Below are positions 54,021 through 56,602 of a stretch of 56,602 bases of DNA, piece after piece. A model generated the notes under the pieces. That model saw only the letters and a list, made by a program, of their open reading frames with translations. It did no database searches and was not told where the DNA came from. The stretch spans positions 242,044 to 298,645 of the forward strand of contig SZWC01000520.1 in assembly GCA_023375785.1 (NCBI GenBank), written 5' to 3'. Position 1 is the first letter of the stretch. Each line of letters starts with the position of its first letter. A program made the translations under genes and the position numbers. This stretch comes from Penium margaritaceum (Eukaryota; Streptophyta; Zygnematophyceae; Desmidiales; Peniaceae).

Positions 54021-55515
54021 CTGCTGAGGAAAAACTTAAGGCTGAGCAGGCTGATCAAGAGACATTCGCCGATCACATTGCTGACTTGGTTCTGAATCGC
54101 CTGCAGCCAACACTGCGCAGCACTCAGTCCGCTAGCATTGCTGCCGCTTTTTCCACTTCTCCCGCTTCCGCTTCCACTGCCGCTGGCACATCTACCTCTG
54201 ATCCACTTGCAGTTGCCGCAGCTGCTGGCGCTGCTGCAGCCAAAGCGCTTGTCCCAACAGTGCAACGCAAGCCTGAATTTGATTCCACTTCACACCCAGT
54301 CTCACCTTTCACTCTTGGGAGGTTTGTTTTAGTGCCTGGGCGCAAGGAGAACAACTCTGGGAATACTACCATGCACCAAATCCCTCTGCTGTCCCACCTT
54401 TTGTGCCTGTCGATTCTGAGTCAGCGCGAGCAGTCCGAGCCCTCATTCGCGCTGGACCAGACGATCTCACTGATGAGATTGGATCATACAATGCTGACAC
54501 TGCACGCCGCACTCCCGCTGACCCGGTTGGGGCTTATGCCCTGATCAAGCGGCGCACGACAGTCACTGGTCACGCCGCACAGAGCGTCCTCACCGTCCAG
54601 TTCAACACGCTCTCCATGCGTGCTGACGAGACTGCTGACGCCTACTGGGCTCGCAGTCTGTGCCTGCTGCGTGACCTCGGCAAAGCCGCCCCAGGCCAAC
54701 TCCCCGCTGTCCTCTCCATCGTCAACGGTCTCATCCCTGAACTCAGCGACATCTTTCACGAAGTGAAGGCCACAGAGTTGGAGCGTCTGGCGGCAATGCC
54801 TGTTCCCGCTGACGCACCCCCTGGGATTGGGGCTTCGTGGGAGTTCACCTCCCAGCGCCTCACTGATTGGTGGAGCTCCTTGCAGAACAAACGCATCCAC
54901 CGCGCAGCTGTTGCAGCAGCGACCACCGCACTTCCCTCCTCCTCTACCTCATCAGCCTCCAGCTCATCCTCCGTCTCCACCTCCACTACCACCGCCACTT
55001 CCCTTGCTTCCCAAGGAAGTGGGCGTGGTGGAGGCGGCAACAAAGGTAAAGGCAGAGGAGGTGGCTCTGGCGGTGGAGGACAGGGGAAAGGGGGGAAAGG
55101 CCGCGGTTCTGATAGCACGGCACCTCACTCCTCCTCCTCCAGCACTGTCACTTGCTGGAACTGTGGCGCCGCTGGTCATGCAGCGCCCAAGTGCCCTGTA
55201 CCACCAGATGATGCACGCCTGGCCTCAGCCATGCGTGCTCACTGGGCACGCTCTTCAGGGTCAGGTGGAGGCTCTGCCCGCTCCTCCACCTCCGCGGGGT
55301 CCAGTCGTAGCTCCACGCACACGTCTTCTCCATCCCCTACAGCAGCTGCCTACAGCATTGTCCTCTCTGCACCTTCTCCACCTACATCCTGGGGTTGGCC
55401 CCCGGGATTTGGAGGTCCAGTCTACTTCGGGCCTCCTTCCGGCTTCTACTCACCTCCATCATGGGCGTCCCGCACTCCTGGTCCCCAGCCACACTCCTCT
55501 ACCGCACTCATCACC
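54021..55515 (+). pseudogene. Element I Gag (one frameshift, may be sequence error)
   Basis: Starts after the N at 54020 with EEKLKAEQADQETFADHIADLVL, then an Ala/Ser-rich part and KALVPTVQRKPEFDS. A frame change lies near 54310. The rest, SAWAQGEQLWEYYHAP (compare RIWAQGEGLWAYYTLP in H), SARAVRALIRAGPDDL, LTVQFNTLSMRADETADAYWARS and ELERLAAMPVPADAPPG, is open through a Gly/Lys-rich nucleic-acid-binding tail to an intact knuckle CWNCGAAGHAAPKC near 55155. A Ser/Pro-rich end runs into the N at 55516. It is one shift short of an intact Gag. Confidence 0.82.
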
Positions 55516-55560
55516 NTGCCTTGCTGCTTGTGGCCAGCGCCTCTTTCCACGTTCTGCCAT

Positions 55561-56602
55561 TGCTGCTGTGAGTCGTGACCCTGCGTCTGTCCGTGTGACG
55601 GGTGGCTTCTGGATTCTTGATTCAGGAGCCACCCACCATATGACTTCCTGTCGTTCAGCGTTTGTGTCGTTGGGTCCTGTTGGTTCTGTTCGCTTTGTGC
55701 GCACTGGCTCTGGCCACCTTCTCCCTGTACAGGGGGTTGGTGTCGTCCGCTTCGTTGGCCCCGGGGGGGAGCTCTTCCTCCCTGACGTTCTCTATGTGCC
55801 TGCTCTTGAGCTCAGTCTGCTGTCTGTTACGACTCTCGACGACCAGGGCATGGACTTCTCATCCAGTCGTGGTGTTGCCTCTGTCATGCATCGCAGCACT
55901 GGTCGTGTCTTACTGCGAGGCACTCGCTGTGACCGTCTGTTCCGCGTACCCTCGTTTGCACCTCATCCCTCCACGACTGCTCTTGTTCATGTGGCCCGTT
56001 CCCTCACTCCTGCACATGCACAGTTGCTCCATCGTCGTCTCTGTCACATTCACACTGCTGCCATTGACAGTCTGCTTCGGGACACGCCTGCAAATGGCCT
56101 TGATGCCGACACGTTCCCTGCACCCTGCCCCACTGACTGTCTCGACTGTGCTCAAGGCAAAATGCATCGTTCCCCATTCTCCACTTCTGAGTCTCGCACG
56201 TCTCACCCACTTGACCTCCTACACGCTGATGTCATGGGACCCCTTGCCCATGACGCCCTTGGGGGTGTCGGACGTTATGTCCTCTGTCTCACAGACGATT
56301 TCTCTCGAATGCGCTGGGTTTTTGCCCTTCGGCAAAAGAGTGACGTCTGCTCCACACTTGAGTCATGGCTGCCACAGGCCGAACTGGCCTGTGGCCGCCG
56401 GCTCAAATTCTTTTGCTGTGACCGTGGGGGCGAGTTCATGGGTCCCACCACTCGCTTCCTCACCTCTCGTGGGGTGTGTATGGAGCCCTCGGCACCTTAC
56501 ACACCCCAGCAGAACGGTGTCTCGGAACGCTGGAATCGCACCCTCGCTGATGGAGTTCGTACTCTCCTCAGCGAGTCCTCACTCTCGTCCGTCTTTTCAT
56601 TC
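55561..56602 (+). CDS. Element I protease and integrase (open, continues past window)
   Basis: Open frame of about 340 codons with no stop up to the last base. The protease active site is intact, ILDSGATHHMTS, with Asp at 55619-55621; then LPDVLYVPALELSLLS and LDDQGMDF. The zinc domain is complete: LLHRRLCHIHTAAIDSL, with both Cys in CLDCAQGKMHR. The integrase triad is intact: LLHADVMGPL, CDRGGEFMG, and the Glu in GVSERWNRTLADG near 56530. The frame differs from Gag by one step, changing between 55516 (N) and 55578. In this window it is the only PR-IN with every catalytic residue and no stop. Confidence 0.9.

Larger units (their letters stand above)
51319..56602 (+). mobile_element. Element I, youngest copia retrotransposon (partial)
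   Basis: Plus strand, from its 5' LTR into integrase, where the window ends. Inserted a few bases after the RNase H end of H; candidate target CTCTT (51314-51318). It is related to D2 by protein motifs. The PR-IN frame is open with all catalytic residues. The two frame changes in gag coincide with or lie near single Ns at 54020 and 55516 and may be sequence errors. Confidence 0.88.

Overview
This window is a dense graveyard of Ty1/copia LTR retrotransposons from a eukaryotic nuclear genome; I found no convincing host gene, rRNA, tRNA or CRISPR. At least nine copies (named A, B, C, D1, D2, E, F, G, H, I here) account for about 95% of it. All pol fragments with a readable order have the copia order Gag, protease (PR), integrase (IN), reverse transcriptase (RT), RNase H (RH). 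Primer binding sites of the form TGGTATCAGAGC match the 3' end of plant-type initiator tRNA-Met, so a member of the green plant lineage is likely. A charophyte-like alga is my guess; this is inference, not proof.

Region 1 to 18147 is a minus-strand tandem array, LTR-A-LTR-B-LTR, in which the middle LTR serves both A and B. Element C (plus strand, 5562 to 12092) is inserted in that middle LTR with a perfect 5-bp target duplication, ATTTT. A, B and C do not use the tRNA 3' end: two bases inside each LTR lies GGGTTATGGGCCCAC, the complement of the initiator tRNA-Met anticodon stem-loop. This is the half-tRNA priming type known from Drosophila copia and yeast Ty5.

Region 18148 to 33208 holds older relics. 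D1 (minus) is cut by the edge of the A/B array. D2 (plus) and E (plus) share one LTR that has a polypurine tract before it and a primer site after it. F (minus) keeps a 5' LTR, a primer site and what looks like a triplet-rich leader containing a (CTA)n microsatellite with a gap.

Region 34003 to 56602 is a Russian-doll nest. G is interrupted in its 3' LTR by H at 42808, and H is interrupted just after its RNase H end by I at 51319. G and H have leaders over 1 kb long made of degenerate CAG/TAG triplets and carrying 12-bp-spaced TGACGTCA motifs. They also have a proline/serine-rich linker of 12-residue tandem repeats between IN and RT. I looks youngest, and its PR-IN frame runs open to the window end.

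Four joins (single N at 5978, 43627 and 50384, and the N-run at 12115 to 12276) are flanked by direct copies of exactly equal length (285, 326, 397 and 203 bp). These are best read as unmerged contig overlaps, and they falsely lengthen two LTRs and break one RT frame. Many stop codons are CAG to TAG changes relative to the sister copy, as expected from cytosine-deamination decay of silenced repeats.
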